DNA of 64,000 nucleotides from Mobilitalea torta (GCF_050433395.1 NZ_JBNPXH010000001.1:124001-188000), one strand, 5' to 3'; numbered from the stretch's first letter, positions 33,963 to 43,604 are shown. The notes: generated by a model from the letters alone, not told the origin. Program-made: numbers and translations.

Positions 33963-35837
33963 CTATTCAATATACCACTGCTCCTGTGACCGGTATAGGC
34001 GGGTATATTCCCCCTCCAATGCCATCAATTCCGCATGTGTGCCTTGCTCAACCAGATTGCCGCCCTTCATTACTAAAATCCGGTCCGCCAATTTAACCGA
34101 GCCTAACCGATGGGTGATAATAAGGGCAGTTTTATCCCGGGAAATTTCGGCGAAGCGGTTATATATTTTTGTTTCCTCAATGGGGTCAATGGCCGCCGTA
34201 GGTTCGTCGAGGACAATAAAGCGGTGGGGCCGGAAAAAACTTCGGGCAATCGCCACGCGCTGCCACTGGCCTCCGGACAGATCAACACCGTCAAATTCCC
34301 GTGACAGCATGGTATCGCAGCCATTGGATAAGGAACGGTCACTCTGATCAATGCCGGCCTGGATGCAGACCTTACCCAGTTCGGTTTCACTGACGGGCTT
34401 ATTTACAGAACTGATACCGATGTTTTCACCCAGGGTCATCTGATACCGCTGGTATTTCTGAAACACGGCTGAAGTCTGTCTGAATAAGGAAGCTGCCGAC
34501 ATATTCCTTGTATTAAAGATACGAGGGGAGTCCGGCCTTCCGCCGTTGAACACCGGGGCGGTCTGCAAAGCAGGAACCGTTACCGGCTCATACAGCACAT
34601 CTCCGGCATCGGGCAGATACAGCCCGGTAATCAGGCGGACCAGGGTGGATTTGCCGGAACCATTTTCACCCACCAAAGCGACGGTTTCCCCGGAGCGGAT
34701 GGTCAGGGTGACATTGTCCACCGCCTTTTTCTCTGCCCCCGGATAGGAAAAGGATACTCCCTGCAATGAGATGTCCGCATGTTCCGGCATCTCAGCGTCT
34801 GCACCTTCCCTCTCCGGCATCTGCAGGAAGCGGAGATAATTCTGGACTCTGCCGAAATCACGGGCAACGGCCCCGAGATTGGAACAAATCAACTCCTTCA
34901 TCAAGGAAAACATCTGATCAACCGAACCGAATATGGCGGCAAAAGCGCCGGCGCTGATCTCTCCCTTCAAGAGGGAATCAAGCAGCAGAAGCAAAATACC
35001 CGCGTATCCGCTAAGTGACAGCAATTGCATTCCCAATTCAGCCAGATCGGATTTTACAGAAGCCCGAAACCTTAACCGGTTCAAAAGGGACAAGGAATCC
35101 GCATACAACGTTCTAAAGAAGGAGAAGGCGCCCAGAATCCGGGTTTCCTTGAAATATTCCCGCCCGGTTAAACAGCTTTCATAATAATCGAATTCCCGGC
35201 GGACCGGAGCCGCCCGATCCTCCGCCCTTGTGAAAACCTTTGTCCGGAAAATCTGGGTCAGTAAAGTCGGCGTGAAGATGAGTGCCAGTGAAACTGCTAA
35301 AAGCGGTTTGATGGCAAAAAGATAAAAAGCCATGACCGCAAAATAAGGAATATAAAAATTGCACATTAATAAAATGGTTCCTGTAAACCAGACAGCTTCG
35401 TTCTTTCCTTGAAGGGCCTTATTCATATCGTCCAGTATCCCGGTGTCCTCAAAGCATACGGGCGCAATCCGGCTCATCTTCTCGTGAACCCCGAGGGAGA
35501 GGGCCCCTTCGGCCTTACGATAATACATCATCAGCATAAAGTTGGAGACACCGTTAAGCACCTGCTTTATAGCATGCGCAAGCCCCAGAAAAATCAATCC
35601 CAGGATCACGGTTAATAATTCGGTCTTATGGGCCGCGTAGCCGGCGGCCTGGTCAAAAAATATCTGGGTAACAGGAGCCATCATGCCATAGGCAAGTCCG
35701 TGGGCTATGGATATTACCTGCCACAGAACAAAAACCCAGGGGGAAACCCGGATGATTTTAGGAAGCAGGGTACAAAATGCCTCAAAAACATTGATACGGG
35801 AATGATCCTTCGTCTTTTTGCGTGTTTCTGTCTTCAT
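33963..35837 (-). CDS. ABC exporter, fused membrane and ATPase domains (second subunit)
   Basis: A 624-residue half-transporter. A basic N-terminus leads to six membrane segments (about 35-330) and an ATPase domain with Walker A GENGSGKSTL, signature LSGGQWQRVAIA, Walker B FIVLDEPTAAID and the H-loop ITHRLGSV. The start ATG at 35837 overlaps the stop of the partner gene in an ATGA arrangement, so the two are coupled and probably form a heterodimer. A stretch of about 40 residues between Walker A and the Q-loop (PVTVPALQTAPVFNGGRPDS) is longer than usual. Substrate unknown. Confidence 0.9.
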   Translation of the reverse strand: MKTETRKKTKDHSRINVFEAFCTLLPKIIRVSPWVFVLWQVISIAHGLAYGMMAPVTQIFFDQAAGYAAHKTELLTVILGLIFLGLAHAIKQVLNGVSNFMLMMYYRKAEGALSLGVHEKMSRIAPVCFEDTGILDDMNKALQGKNEAVWFTGTILLMCNFYIPYFAVMAFYLFAIKPLLAVSLALIFTPTLLTQIFRTKVFTRAEDRAAPVRREFDYYESCLTGREYFKETRILGAFSFFRTLYADSLSLLNRLRFRASVKSDLAELGMQLLSLSGYAGILLLLLDSLLKGEISAGAFAAIFGSVDQMFSLMKELICSNLGAVARDFGRVQNYLRFLQMPEREGADAEMPEHADISLQGVSFSYPGAEKKAVDNVTLTIRSGETVALVGENGSGKSTLVRLITGLYLPDAGDVLYEPVTVPALQTAPVFNGGRPDSPRIFNTRNMSAASLFRQTSAVFQKYQRYQMTLGENIGISSVNKPVSETELGKVCIQAGIDQSDRSLSNGCDTMLSREFDGVDLSGGQWQRVAIARSFFRPHRFIVLDEPTAAIDPIEETKIYNRFAEISRDKTALIITHRLGSVKLADRILVMKGGNLVEQGTHAELMALEGEYTRLYRSQEQWYIE

Positions 35838-37621
35838 GCGTACCACCCCCTCTGGGCCTCATACATTTCTGCATAGACGCCGCCCTTCTCCATCAGCTCT
35901 CCATGGGTGCCCTGCTCGGCTGCGCATCCGTCTGCAATTACGAAAATTTCGTCGGCAAGCCGCGCCGCACCAAGCCGGTGCGTGATGAATATGGTGGATT
36001 TACCCTCCGTGACTTTGCCAAACAGCCGGTACACCTCGCTTTCGGCCACAGGATCAAGAGCGGCGGTGGGTTCGTCCAGAATATGTACCGGAGCGCGGCT
36101 GATAAGGGAGCGGGCAATGGCTATTTTCTGCCACTCGCCGCCGGACAGGTCGACTCCGTTGCTTTTTATCCTGCCCAGGGGTGTATGCAGGCCTTCCGGC
36201 AGTTTTGAAACCATTTCATCCAGTCCCAGGGTCTGAAGTGCTTCTTTGATCTCCGGCTCCGCCGCTCCATGGATATTCCCAAGCCCAATACTGGAAGCCA
36301 TGGGAAGCTGGTATTTGGCGAAGTCTTGATATACCACGGAAAACAGGGCTTTCCGTTCTGACTGGGTGAAATCGCGAAGGTTTCTTCCGTCAATCAAAAT
36401 ATCTCCTGTGTAATTATCATACAGGCCGGTCAGTAATTTGGTAATGGTGGTCTTCCCCGCACCGTTGACACCAACAAAGGCATAATGCTTTTTGGCCAGC
36501 AATTTCAGGTTTAAATTCTGGAGAATCACCCTTCCGGTATCGGGGTAGGCGAAGGATACCCCGCAAAACTCCATGCATTGCGGTTCGATCACATGAGGAG
36601 AGGGCAGATCCGCGGCGCCCGTTGTTTCAGAGAGTCTGCCAAAGGCGGTCAGATCCCGCAGATATTCCCGGCTGCCCGCGAGTTCGCTCGTGATGTGGGT
36701 GAGCTCCCAGGACATCATTTGAGCCAGACCAAAGGCGGATGTGACAAAACCCATGAACATTCCCAGGGTAATCGCGCCGGTACCCAGCGGGGGAATCAGC
36801 ACTCCTGCAATTAAAACAGAAATCAGCACGGTGATCAGACTGGCGCTCTTCATCTTCACGAAGCGGCGGCGTTGTGCCCGCATGGTAATCTGATAGGCTG
36901 CCGTATATTTTTCATAATACCGTCTATTCAGCTCCCCGGAATATTCAAACAGCGCCCGTTCTTCCACATTGTCCCGCTGAGTCAGCACACCCTGCAGATA
37001 GCCGGCCCGGCGCGTATGCTTTGCGGCCTCCTTAGAGGCTTCATAATTGTCCCTGCCGCTTTTGACAGCCAGCCGGAACAGCGGAATGGAGAAGGCTAGA
37101 ATAACAAGCGCCGCCCACCATACCTGGGCTGCCAGCACAAGCAATATGGAACCGACGCGGAGGACCATGTCGGCCATCCGCAGCATAATGTCGAATCCGT
37201 TTCCAAACCGCCCGGCAGGATCTTTCCCCACACGTTCAATCAAATCCCAGGTTTCATTATTCTCTATATGACGGTATTCCAACATGGCACATTTGTCCGT
37301 AACAGCAGTGCGGAAGGCCTCCGTCAGATTTAAATCCAGCTTTGTCTTAACAAGGCCCATAAGGGCATAGGTAATATATTGATGGGAGATTAGCAGCAGG
37401 ATTCCCGTCAGGGGCATAATAATCCGGCTTTTCTCCCCCTGCCCGTTGAAAATATCAATGGCAGTATCAATAAAATCTGCCGTTACCAATACCTGTAAGG
37501 AAGGAATCAGAGCGTAGATAATTTTATCAACTACCCGCAAGAGCGCCATTCCCGGCGAGACGGCCCAGGGAAGTCTGAAAAAATCCCCCAGCGTATATTC
37601 CCGGCTTTCTATTTTTATCAT
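35834..37621 (-). CDS. ABC exporter, fused membrane and ATPase domains (first subunit)
   Basis: A 595-residue half-transporter: six membrane segments (about 20-310), then Walker A GVNGAGKTTITKL, signature LSGGEWQKIAIA, Walker B VHILDEPTAALD and H-loop ITHRLGAARLA. Both subunits keep the Walker B Glu, so neither site is plainly degenerate. First gene of a two-gene transcript whose promoter (TATAAT near 37697 on the minus strand) carries a leader shared with the VanY gene. Peptide, lipid or drug export are all possible, as no biosynthetic genes are adjacent. Confidence 0.9.
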   Translation of the reverse strand: MIKIESREYTLGDFFRLPWAVSPGMALLRVVDKIIYALIPSLQVLVTADFIDTAIDIFNGQGEKSRIIMPLTGILLLISHQYITYALMGLVKTKLDLNLTEAFRTAVTDKCAMLEYRHIENNETWDLIERVGKDPAGRFGNGFDIMLRMADMVLRVGSILLVLAAQVWWAALVILAFSIPLFRLAVKSGRDNYEASKEAAKHTRRAGYLQGVLTQRDNVEERALFEYSGELNRRYYEKYTAAYQITMRAQRRRFVKMKSASLITVLISVLIAGVLIPPLGTGAITLGMFMGFVTSAFGLAQMMSWELTHITSELAGSREYLRDLTAFGRLSETTGAADLPSPHVIEPQCMEFCGVSFAYPDTGRVILQNLNLKLLAKKHYAFVGVNGAGKTTITKLLTGLYDNYTGDILIDGRNLRDFTQSERKALFSVVYQDFAKYQLPMASSIGLGNIHGAAEPEIKEALQTLGLDEMVSKLPEGLHTPLGRIKSNGVDLSGGEWQKIAIARSLISRAPVHILDEPTAALDPVAESEVYRLFGKVTEGKSTIFITHRLGAARLADEIFVIADGCAAEQGTHGELMEKGGVYAEMYEAQRGWYA

Positions 37622-37667
37622 GTCCCCGTCCTCCCCCGATAGAAACCTTTGGCATCATAGCTGTTAT

Positions 37668-37699
37668 GGACTAATCTGCTCATCGTGGACATTATAACA
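37668..37699 (-). promoter_or_regulatory. Promoter and repeated leader element upstream of the ABC exporter
   Basis: On the minus strand TTGTTG, 17 bases, TATAAT, then GTCCACGATGAGCAGATTAG. The stretch from the -10 box onwards is nearly the same as 26813-26844. Confidence 0.6.
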
Positions 37700-37770
37700 G
37701 ATTACGGCAATCGCAACAATTAAAAAAATAACTGCTTCAGAATAGATGAAATATTTGTGAAATCTTGTTT

Positions 37771-37799
37771 TTGACTTTCTTTTTTATGAAAAATATGAT
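37771..37799 (+). promoter_or_regulatory. Sigma-A promoter of the FKBP lipoprotein
   Basis: TTGACT at 37771-37776, 17 bases, TATGAT at 37794-37799. Confidence 0.7.
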
Positions 37800-37881
37800 A
37801 TAACGTAGTATAGCACTGCAAAAATATGTTTCGGATGAGGAGAGCAGCCTGCCGATGTGCAAAGAGGAAAGGATTAATAGA

Positions 37882-39027
37882 ATGAAAAAGAAATTATTAT
37901 TTTTAGTTTTAAGCCTAAGCGTCATGACGCTGGCATGGGGATGCGGAAAGAAGAATATAGGGGACGGATTACAGCCTGATAATACGAATACGGAAGTAAC
38001 TCCGGGGGCGGACAGCGATAATTCCGAAGGAGACAGCACTGTACCGGAAGCTCCGGTAAAGGAAGCCTATGAAGTGGATGACTACATCACACTGGGTGAC
38101 TATAAGGGGCTTACTGTAACCTATACGAAGCGTGAAGTAACGGATACGGATGTAGAGGATGCAATTCAGGATGAACTGAATGCAAATGCGGAGGAAAAAG
38201 AAGTAACAGACCGCGCGGTTCAGACCGGTGATACGGTTAATCTTGACTATGAAGGCTTAAAGGATGGCGTTGCCTTTGAAGGCGGTACGGCCCAGGGCTT
38301 TGACCTGGAGATCGGTTCCAACCAGTTTATTGACGGCTTCGAGGAAGGACTGATCGGTGCCAAGGTGGGAGACGAGCTGGCGCTGGATCTTACATTTCCC
38401 AGCCCGTATGAGAGAAATCCCGATCTGGCGGGACAACCTGTAGTTTTTAATGTAAAGGTTAATGCCATTAAGGTTTCCATAGTTCCTGAATTAACCGAGG
38501 ACTATGTAAAGGACAATACGGATTATGATAGTATAGCTGCATATAAGGAAGCGATCCGTGCGGACCTGGTGGAAGAGAATGAGGATGCGATGAGGAATGA
38601 GAAGGCCACGAATCTGCTGACCGCCATCATTGAGAACTCTACGATTTCATCCTACCCACAGTCACTGCTTGACTATTATTCGTACGAGCTGGAAAGCTCT
38701 TATACACAGTATGCGGCCATGTTTGGGTATAGCCTGGAGGACTTTGTTTCTCTTAACGGTATCACAATGGAGGATTTTGAGGCAGATATGAAGTCCCTTG
38801 CAGAAAGCAGAGCCGCGCAGGAACTGGTGCTTGTTGCAATTATTAAGGCTGAGAAGCTGGATATTACAGAGGATGAATACAAGAAGGGCATCGCGGATTT
38901 TGTGGATCAATATGGCTATGAGTCCGAGGAACAGTTCTTACAGTATGCCACAGAAGAGCAGATCAGGGAAAGCCTGACCTGGGAAAAGGCGGTTGATTTT
39001 ATTATCGGACAGTCTGTAGAGGCTTAA
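37882..39027 (+). CDS. Trigger-factor-like FKBP-type prolyl isomerase lipoprotein
   Basis: A 381-residue lipoprotein (lipobox WGCGKK, lipidated Cys near residue 19). An acidic linker leads to an FKBP domain (about 65-190: GDTVNLDYEGLKDGVAFEGG, IDGFEEGLIGAKVGDELALDL, GQPVVFNVKVNAIK) and then a helical trigger-factor C-terminal-like domain to the end. It probably folds exported proteins outside the membrane, in the manner of PrsA but with an FKBP fold. Start chosen at 37882 behind AGAGGAAAGG. The YgiQ gene follows after 52 bases without a terminator. Confidence 0.9.
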   Translation: MKKKLLFLVLSLSVMTLAWGCGKKNIGDGLQPDNTNTEVTPGADSDNSEGDSTVPEAPVKEAYEVDDYITLGDYKGLTVTYTKREVTDTDVEDAIQDELNANAEEKEVTDRAVQTGDTVNLDYEGLKDGVAFEGGTAQGFDLEIGSNQFIDGFEEGLIGAKVGDELALDLTFPSPYERNPDLAGQPVVFNVKVNAIKVSIVPELTEDYVKDNTDYDSIAAYKEAIRADLVEENEDAMRNEKATNLLTAIIENSTISSYPQSLLDYYSYELESSYTQYAAMFGYSLEDFVSLNGITMEDFEADMKSLAESRAAQELVLVAIIKAEKLDITEDEYKKGIADFVDQYGYESEEQFLQYATEEQIRESLTWEKAVDFIIGQSVEA

Positions 39028-39079
39028 GATAGAAAGTTAACCGGCCGAAGCAGGGTATCTAATGAAAAGGTAGAATGGA

Positions 39080-41245
39080 ATGATTAGAGATTATTTACCC
39101 ATCAGCATGGAGGATATGAAACGGAGGGAATGGGAGCAGTGCGACTTTGTCTATGTGACAGGGGATGCTTATGTGGACCATCCTTCCTTTGGTCCGGCTA
39201 TTATCAGCAGAGTATTGGAAAGCCACGGATACCGGGTTGGTATCATTCCTCAGCCGGACTGGAAGGACAGCGAGAGCATCACGGTTCTTGGAGAGCCAAG
39301 ACTGGGATTTCTGGTAAGCGGCGGAAACATGGATTCCATGGTCAACCATTATTCTGTTGCTAAGAGAAGGCGGCAGACCGACGCGTATTCTCCCGGCGGG
39401 GAGATGGGAAGAAGGCCGGATCATGCGACAGTTGTTTATGGCAATTTGATCCGGAAGAAATATAAACAGGTACCGATTATTATCGGCGGAATAGAAGCGA
39501 GCTTAAGAAGGCTTGCCCATTACGATTATTGGAGTGATAAGGTGAAGCGGTCAATCCTGTTGGATTCCCAGGCGGATATCATCTCTTACGGAATGGGCGA
39601 GCTTTCCGTCGTGGAGATAGCGGAGGCCTTGGACAGCGGGATAGCGATCAGGGATATCACCTTTATTAACGGCACTGTCTTCAAGGCCAAAAGCCTGGAT
39701 TCGGTCTATGATGCAGTGATGCTGCCCAGCTATGAGGATATTGCCGCGAGCAAGAGAGAATTTGCCCGGAGCTTCCAAATCCAATACTCCAATACGGATC
39801 CCTTTTCCGGGAAACGTCTGGTGGAATCCTATGGAGAAAAGGAATATGTGGTGCAGAATCCCCCGGCCAGACCCTTGACTCAGGCGGAGATGGACCGGGT
39901 ATATTCCCTTCCTTATATGAGAAGTTATCATCCCTCCTATGAGGAGGCAGGGGGAATCCCTGCAATTGAAGAGATTAAGTTCAGTCTGGCCAGCAGCCGG
40001 GGATGCTTCGGAGGCTGCAATTATTGTGCACTGACCTTCCATCAGGGAAGAATTCTTCAGACAAGAAGCCATGAGTCCATTCTGTCCGAGGCGAATCAGC
40101 TGATCTGGGAACCGGATTTTAAAGGATACATCCATGATGTGGGAGGACCGACCGCGAATTTCCGCCATGCTGCCTGTGAGAAGCAGGGGACGAAAGGGGC
40201 CTGTATCAATAAGCAATGCTTGTTTCCTGAGCCCTGCAAGAGTCTGAAGGTAGATCACAGCGATTATCTGAATCTGCTGCGCAAGCTCAGAAGTCTGCCC
40301 CGGGTTAAGAAGGTATTTATCCGTTCCGGTATCCGGTTCGACTATCTCATGGCGGATAAGGACGATCAGTTCCTGGCAGAGCTTTGTGAGCATCATGTCA
40401 GCGGTCAGCTGAAGGTAGCACCGGAGCATATCAGTGACAGTGTTCTGACGCTGATGGGGAAGCCGGACAATGCCGTATATGAGAAGTTCCAGGAGAGATA
40501 TAAGAAGATGAATCAGAGGCTGGGGAAGAACCAGTTTATTGTGCCCTATCTGATTTCCTCCCACCCCGGTTCCACGCTGAAGGAGGCAATTGAGCTGGCA
40601 GAGTATCTCAGGGATCTGGGATATATGCCGGAACAGGTTCAGGATTTCTATCCTACCCCCTCCACCATCTCCACCTGTATGTACTATACCGGACTGGATC
40701 CCAGGACCCTGCGGGAGGTATATGTGCCCAAATCCCCCCATGAGAAGGCGATGCAGCGTGCACTGATCCAATACCGCAATCCGAAGAATTATGAGCTGGT
40801 AGCAGAAGCCCTAAGAAAGGCCGGGCGTATGGATCTGATCGGCTTTGATAAGAAATGTCTGATCCGTCCCAGACAGCTTTCCAGAGAAAAGCAAGGGGCA
40901 GAGGCCGTAAAGCAGGGAGCCGAGAAGGGAAAACGGCGGACAGAAGGAACGAAGCAGAGAAGCGGACAAAGGACAGAAAGAGAGCAGCAGGGAAGCGGAC
41001 AAAGGATAGAAGGGTCGAAGCAGAGGAGCGGACAAAGGATAGAAAGAGAAAAGCAGAGAAGCAGACAAAGGACAGAAAGAGAGCAGCAGGGACAGAAAGT
41101 AGCAGCTGCGGGGAGAGACCGGCAGGGGAGAATGGACAGAAGCAGTAAAGCGAAAGGACCGGTCCAGGAAAGATCTAAGAATCTGGGAAGGCCAGGAGGA
41201 TCCCGTTCATCCGGCAAATCGCAGAAACAAAAAAGCAGGCACTAA
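39080..41245 (+). CDS. YgiQ-family radical SAM protein (UPF0313)
   Basis: A 721-residue radical SAM enzyme of the YgiQ family. N-terminal B12-domain-like part (DFVYVTGDAYVDHPSFGPAI), then the Fe-S motif GCFGGCNYCAL (C-x3-C-x2-C) near residue 315, with PYLISSHPGSTLKEAIELAE and FYPTPSTISTCMYYT. The reaction is not known to me. From about residue 605 the tail is a run of basic/Gln repeats with an 11-residue period (SGQRTEREQQG type) that is poorly conserved and probably disordered. The ribosome site is weak (AAAGG). Transcribed with the FKBP gene. Confidence 0.92.
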   Translation: MIRDYLPISMEDMKRREWEQCDFVYVTGDAYVDHPSFGPAIISRVLESHGYRVGIIPQPDWKDSESITVLGEPRLGFLVSGGNMDSMVNHYSVAKRRRQTDAYSPGGEMGRRPDHATVVYGNLIRKKYKQVPIIIGGIEASLRRLAHYDYWSDKVKRSILLDSQADIISYGMGELSVVEIAEALDSGIAIRDITFINGTVFKAKSLDSVYDAVMLPSYEDIAASKREFARSFQIQYSNTDPFSGKRLVESYGEKEYVVQNPPARPLTQAEMDRVYSLPYMRSYHPSYEEAGGIPAIEEIKFSLASSRGCFGGCNYCALTFHQGRILQTRSHESILSEANQLIWEPDFKGYIHDVGGPTANFRHAACEKQGTKGACINKQCLFPEPCKSLKVDHSDYLNLLRKLRSLPRVKKVFIRSGIRFDYLMADKDDQFLAELCEHHVSGQLKVAPEHISDSVLTLMGKPDNAVYEKFQERYKKMNQRLGKNQFIVPYLISSHPGSTLKEAIELAEYLRDLGYMPEQVQDFYPTPSTISTCMYYTGLDPRTLREVYVPKSPHEKAMQRALIQYRNPKNYELVAEALRKAGRMDLIGFDKKCLIRPRQLSREKQGAEAVKQGAEKGKRRTEGTKQRSGQRTEREQQGSGQRIEGSKQRSGQRIEREKQRSRQRTEREQQGQKVAAAGRDRQGRMDRSSKAKGPVQERSKNLGRPGGSRSSGKSQKQKSRH
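40945..41097 (+). repeat. In-frame 33-base tandem array in the ygiQ tail
   Basis: Four to five degenerate copies of a 33-base unit (AGCGGACAAAGGA...GAGCAGCAGG) encode 11-residue repeats. The purine-rich composition resembles the non-coding arrays at 13032 and 53759. Confidence 0.85.
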
Positions 41246-41270
41246 AATACCCTGCTCCTAAGGAAAGTTC

Positions 41271-41299
41271 TTGACATCGGATGGTTCCAATGATATACT
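41271..41299 (+). promoter_or_regulatory. Near-consensus sigma-A promoter
   Basis: TTGACA at 41271-41276, exactly 17 bases, TATACT at 41294-41299. A terminator lies only about 85 bases downstream. Confidence 0.88.
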
Positions 41300-41305
41300 A
41301 CGCAA

Positions 41306-41387
41306 GGAATCTGTTTCATAATGAATTGATTTAAAGTTAATTTAAGGATGAATCAGCTCTTGGTCTAAGGGACTAAGAGCTGTTTTT
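41306..41387 (+). ncRNA. Candidate short transcript or attenuator leader before the DEAD-box helicase
   Basis: A strong promoter is followed after about 50 AT-rich bases by the terminator AGCTCTTgGTC / GACtAAGAGCT (41355-41381) and TTTTT. The expected product is a transcript of about 85 bases. The helicase starts about 150 bases further on, with no better promoter seen between, so this is either a leader with regulated termination or an independent small RNA. Confidence 0.5.
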
Positions 41388-41539
41388 ACGGTGTGCTGTG
41401 TGTCTCTGGAATGGATACATTCCTGCGGGTAATAATAACAGTGATAGAACAACGGGCGGCACGCTTTTCGAACCACTCTTATATCAAATCAGAGGATTGG
41501 GCAGCAGACTATTTATAGAAAGAAAGAGGAAGATATTGA

Positions 41540-43132
41540 ATGGAAACAACAAAATTTGAAATGTTAGATTTGAATCCTGCTATTCTCCGTGCAGTTGAGG
41601 AGATGGGATTTGAAGAGATGTCGCCTATACAGGCGAAGGCAATTCCGGTAATTCTGGAGGGTAAGGATGTAGTGGGGCAAGCACAGACAGGAACGGGCAA
41701 GACTGCTGCGTTTGGAATACCCTTGCTGCAGAAGGTGAATCCGAAGGAACGGCAGCTTCAGGCCGTTGTGCTATGCCCTACCAGGGAGCTGGCAATTCAG
41801 GTAGCGGAAGAGATCCGGAAGCTGGCGGCTTTTATGCATGGGATTAAGATCCTTCCTGTTTACGGCGGACAGGAGATTGCAAAACAGATACGTTCCTTGA
41901 AGTCGGGTGTACAGATTATCATCGGTACGCCGGGACGGGTAATGGATCATATGAGAAGAAAGACGGTCAAATTTGACTTTGTGAATACGGTAATCCTGGA
42001 CGAGGCGGATGAGATGCTGAACATGGGATTCCGGGAAGATATTGAAACCATCTTAAGCCAGGTTCCGGAGGAAAGGCAGACTGTATTATTTTCTGCTACC
42101 ATGCCCGGACCGATTCTGGAGATTGCCCGGACCTATCAAAAGAATGCCCAGACGATCCGCGTGGTTAAGAAGGAGCTGACGGTTCCCAAGATTGAGCAAT
42201 ATTATTATGAGGTTACCCATAGAAATAAGGAGGATGTATTGTCCCGCCTTCTGGATATGTATAATCCGAAGCTTTCCCTGATCTTTTGCAATACCAAGAA
42301 GCAGGTGGATGAGCTTACGGCGGCGCTTCAGGGAAGAGGATATTTTGCCGAGGGGCTTCACGGTGATCTGAAGCAGCAGCAGAGGGATAGGGTAATGCAT
42401 AGCTTTCGCAACGGAAGAACAGAGATTCTTGTAGCAACGGATGTGGCGGCCAGGGGAATCGACGTGGATGATGTGGAGGCGGTATTCAACTATGATGTTC
42501 CCCAGGATGATGAATACTATGTCCATCGTATCGGACGTACCGGCCGGGCCGGGCGGGAAGGAAGAGCCTTTACGCTGGTGGTAGGCAGGGAAATCTATAA
42601 GCTGAAGGATATTATGAGATACTGCAACACCAAGGTGAAGGTTCAGCCAATTCCTTCCCTGAATGATGTGACAGCGGTCAAGGCAGATAAGATTCTGGAC
42701 CGGGTAAAGGAGCTCATCCTCAATGAGGATTTATCCAAATATATCGATCGGATCGAAGAGAGATTAAACGAAGAGGACTTCACCTCCCTGGATCTTGCGG
42801 CTGCTTTCCTTAAGATGAGCATGGGAGAGGACCTGAGCAGGCCGGAAGAGGAAAAAGGCCGGGAGGACTTCGGCGATACCGGTGCGGAGGCTGGAATGGT
42901 AAGGCTCTTCGTCAATCTCGGTAAGAAGCAGAATGTAAGGCCGGGAGACATCCTCGGAGCGATTGCCGGCGAGACCGGCATGCCCGGAAAGCTCATCGGC
43001 TCCATCGATATGTACGACAAGTACACCTTCGTGGAGGTGCCCAGAGAGTACGCCTCCGATGTCATCCAGGTCATGAAATCAGCAAAAATCAAAGGAAAGA
43101 CCATCAATATCGAACCGGCAAACCGTAAGTAG
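41540..43132 (+). CDS. DEAD-box RNA helicase with DbpA RNA-binding domain
   Basis: A 530-residue ATP-dependent RNA helicase. In order: Q motif (MSPIQAKAIP), Walker A AQTGTGKTAAF, PTRELAIQV, GTPGRV, DEAD, SAT, then helicase domain two with VATDVAARGIDVDDV and HRIGRTGRAGREG. A C-terminal DbpA/RRM-like domain (VRLFVNLGKKQNVRPGDILG, about 455-528) suggests binding to ribosomal RNA. Related to CshA/DbpA enzymes in ribosome assembly and cold response. The promoter-terminator leader upstream fits conditional expression. Confidence 0.94.
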   Translation: METTKFEMLDLNPAILRAVEEMGFEEMSPIQAKAIPVILEGKDVVGQAQTGTGKTAAFGIPLLQKVNPKERQLQAVVLCPTRELAIQVAEEIRKLAAFMHGIKILPVYGGQEIAKQIRSLKSGVQIIIGTPGRVMDHMRRKTVKFDFVNTVILDEADEMLNMGFREDIETILSQVPEERQTVLFSATMPGPILEIARTYQKNAQTIRVVKKELTVPKIEQYYYEVTHRNKEDVLSRLLDMYNPKLSLIFCNTKKQVDELTAALQGRGYFAEGLHGDLKQQQRDRVMHSFRNGRTEILVATDVAARGIDVDDVEAVFNYDVPQDDEYYVHRIGRTGRAGREGRAFTLVVGREIYKLKDIMRYCNTKVKVQPIPSLNDVTAVKADKILDRVKELILNEDLSKYIDRIEERLNEEDFTSLDLAAAFLKMSMGEDLSRPEEEKGREDFGDTGAEAGMVRLFVNLGKKQNVRPGDILGAIAGETGMPGKLIGSIDMYDKYTFVEVPREYASDVIQVMKSAKIKGKTINIEPANRK

Positions 43133-43157
43133 GAACTGAACTGGTAGAATTCTTATC

Positions 43158-43202
43158 TTGACGAGGCACTCTAAAGAGTTTATAATAATAATTACTATTA
43201 TT
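43158..43202 (+). promoter_or_regulatory. perR promoter with PerR-like operator
   Basis: TTGACG at 43158-43163, 17 bases, TATAAT at 43181-43186. A 19-base inverted repeat AATAATAATTACTATTATT at 43184-43202 overlaps the -10 box and start site and resembles PerR/Fur boxes. This suggests self-control. Confidence 0.75.
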
Positions 43203-43220
43203 GATAGGAGTGTATTTATT

Positions 43221-43604
43221 ATGGCAGTCAATAAGTACAGCAGACAGCGGGAGGCCATTAAAGAATATTTAATGCAAACGAAGGAGCATCCGACCGCTGA
43301 CACCGTTTATATGAATATAAGGGCAACACATCCGAACATCAGCCTTGGAACCGTCTACCGCAATTTGAATTTGCTGGCGGAGCAGGGGGAAATACTAAAG
43401 ATAAATTGTCAGGATGGCAGTGACCGTTTTGACGCCAACCCGGATCCACATTATCATTTTATTTGTAAAGAATGCGGTAAGGTAATGGATCTTGAAATGG
43501 AGTCCATTGATCATATTATTAATGCTGCAGGAAAGGGCTTTGGGGGCAAGGTCGAAGGACATGTCACCTATTTCCATGGTTTATGCCCTGATTGTAATAT
43601 GTGA
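43221..43604 (+). CDS. perR: Peroxide-responsive Fur-family repressor PerR
   Basis: A 127-residue Fur-family repressor. The winged helix spans about 1-75 (SLGTVYRNLNLLAEQGEI is the recognition region). The metal site FDANPDPHYHFICKECGK has the regulatory Asp and two His in the PerR arrangement, with structural Cys pairs CKEC and CPDC. It senses peroxide by metal-catalysed His oxidation in known PerR. The start at 43221 follows AGGAG. A matching operator before its own gene and before rubrerythrin supports PerR over Fur or Zur. Confidence 0.88.
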   Translation: MAVNKYSRQREAIKEYLMQTKEHPTADTVYMNIRATHPNISLGTVYRNLNLLAEQGEILKINCQDGSDRFDANPDPHYHFICKECGKVMDLEMESIDHIINAAGKGFGGKVEGHVTYFHGLCPDCNM

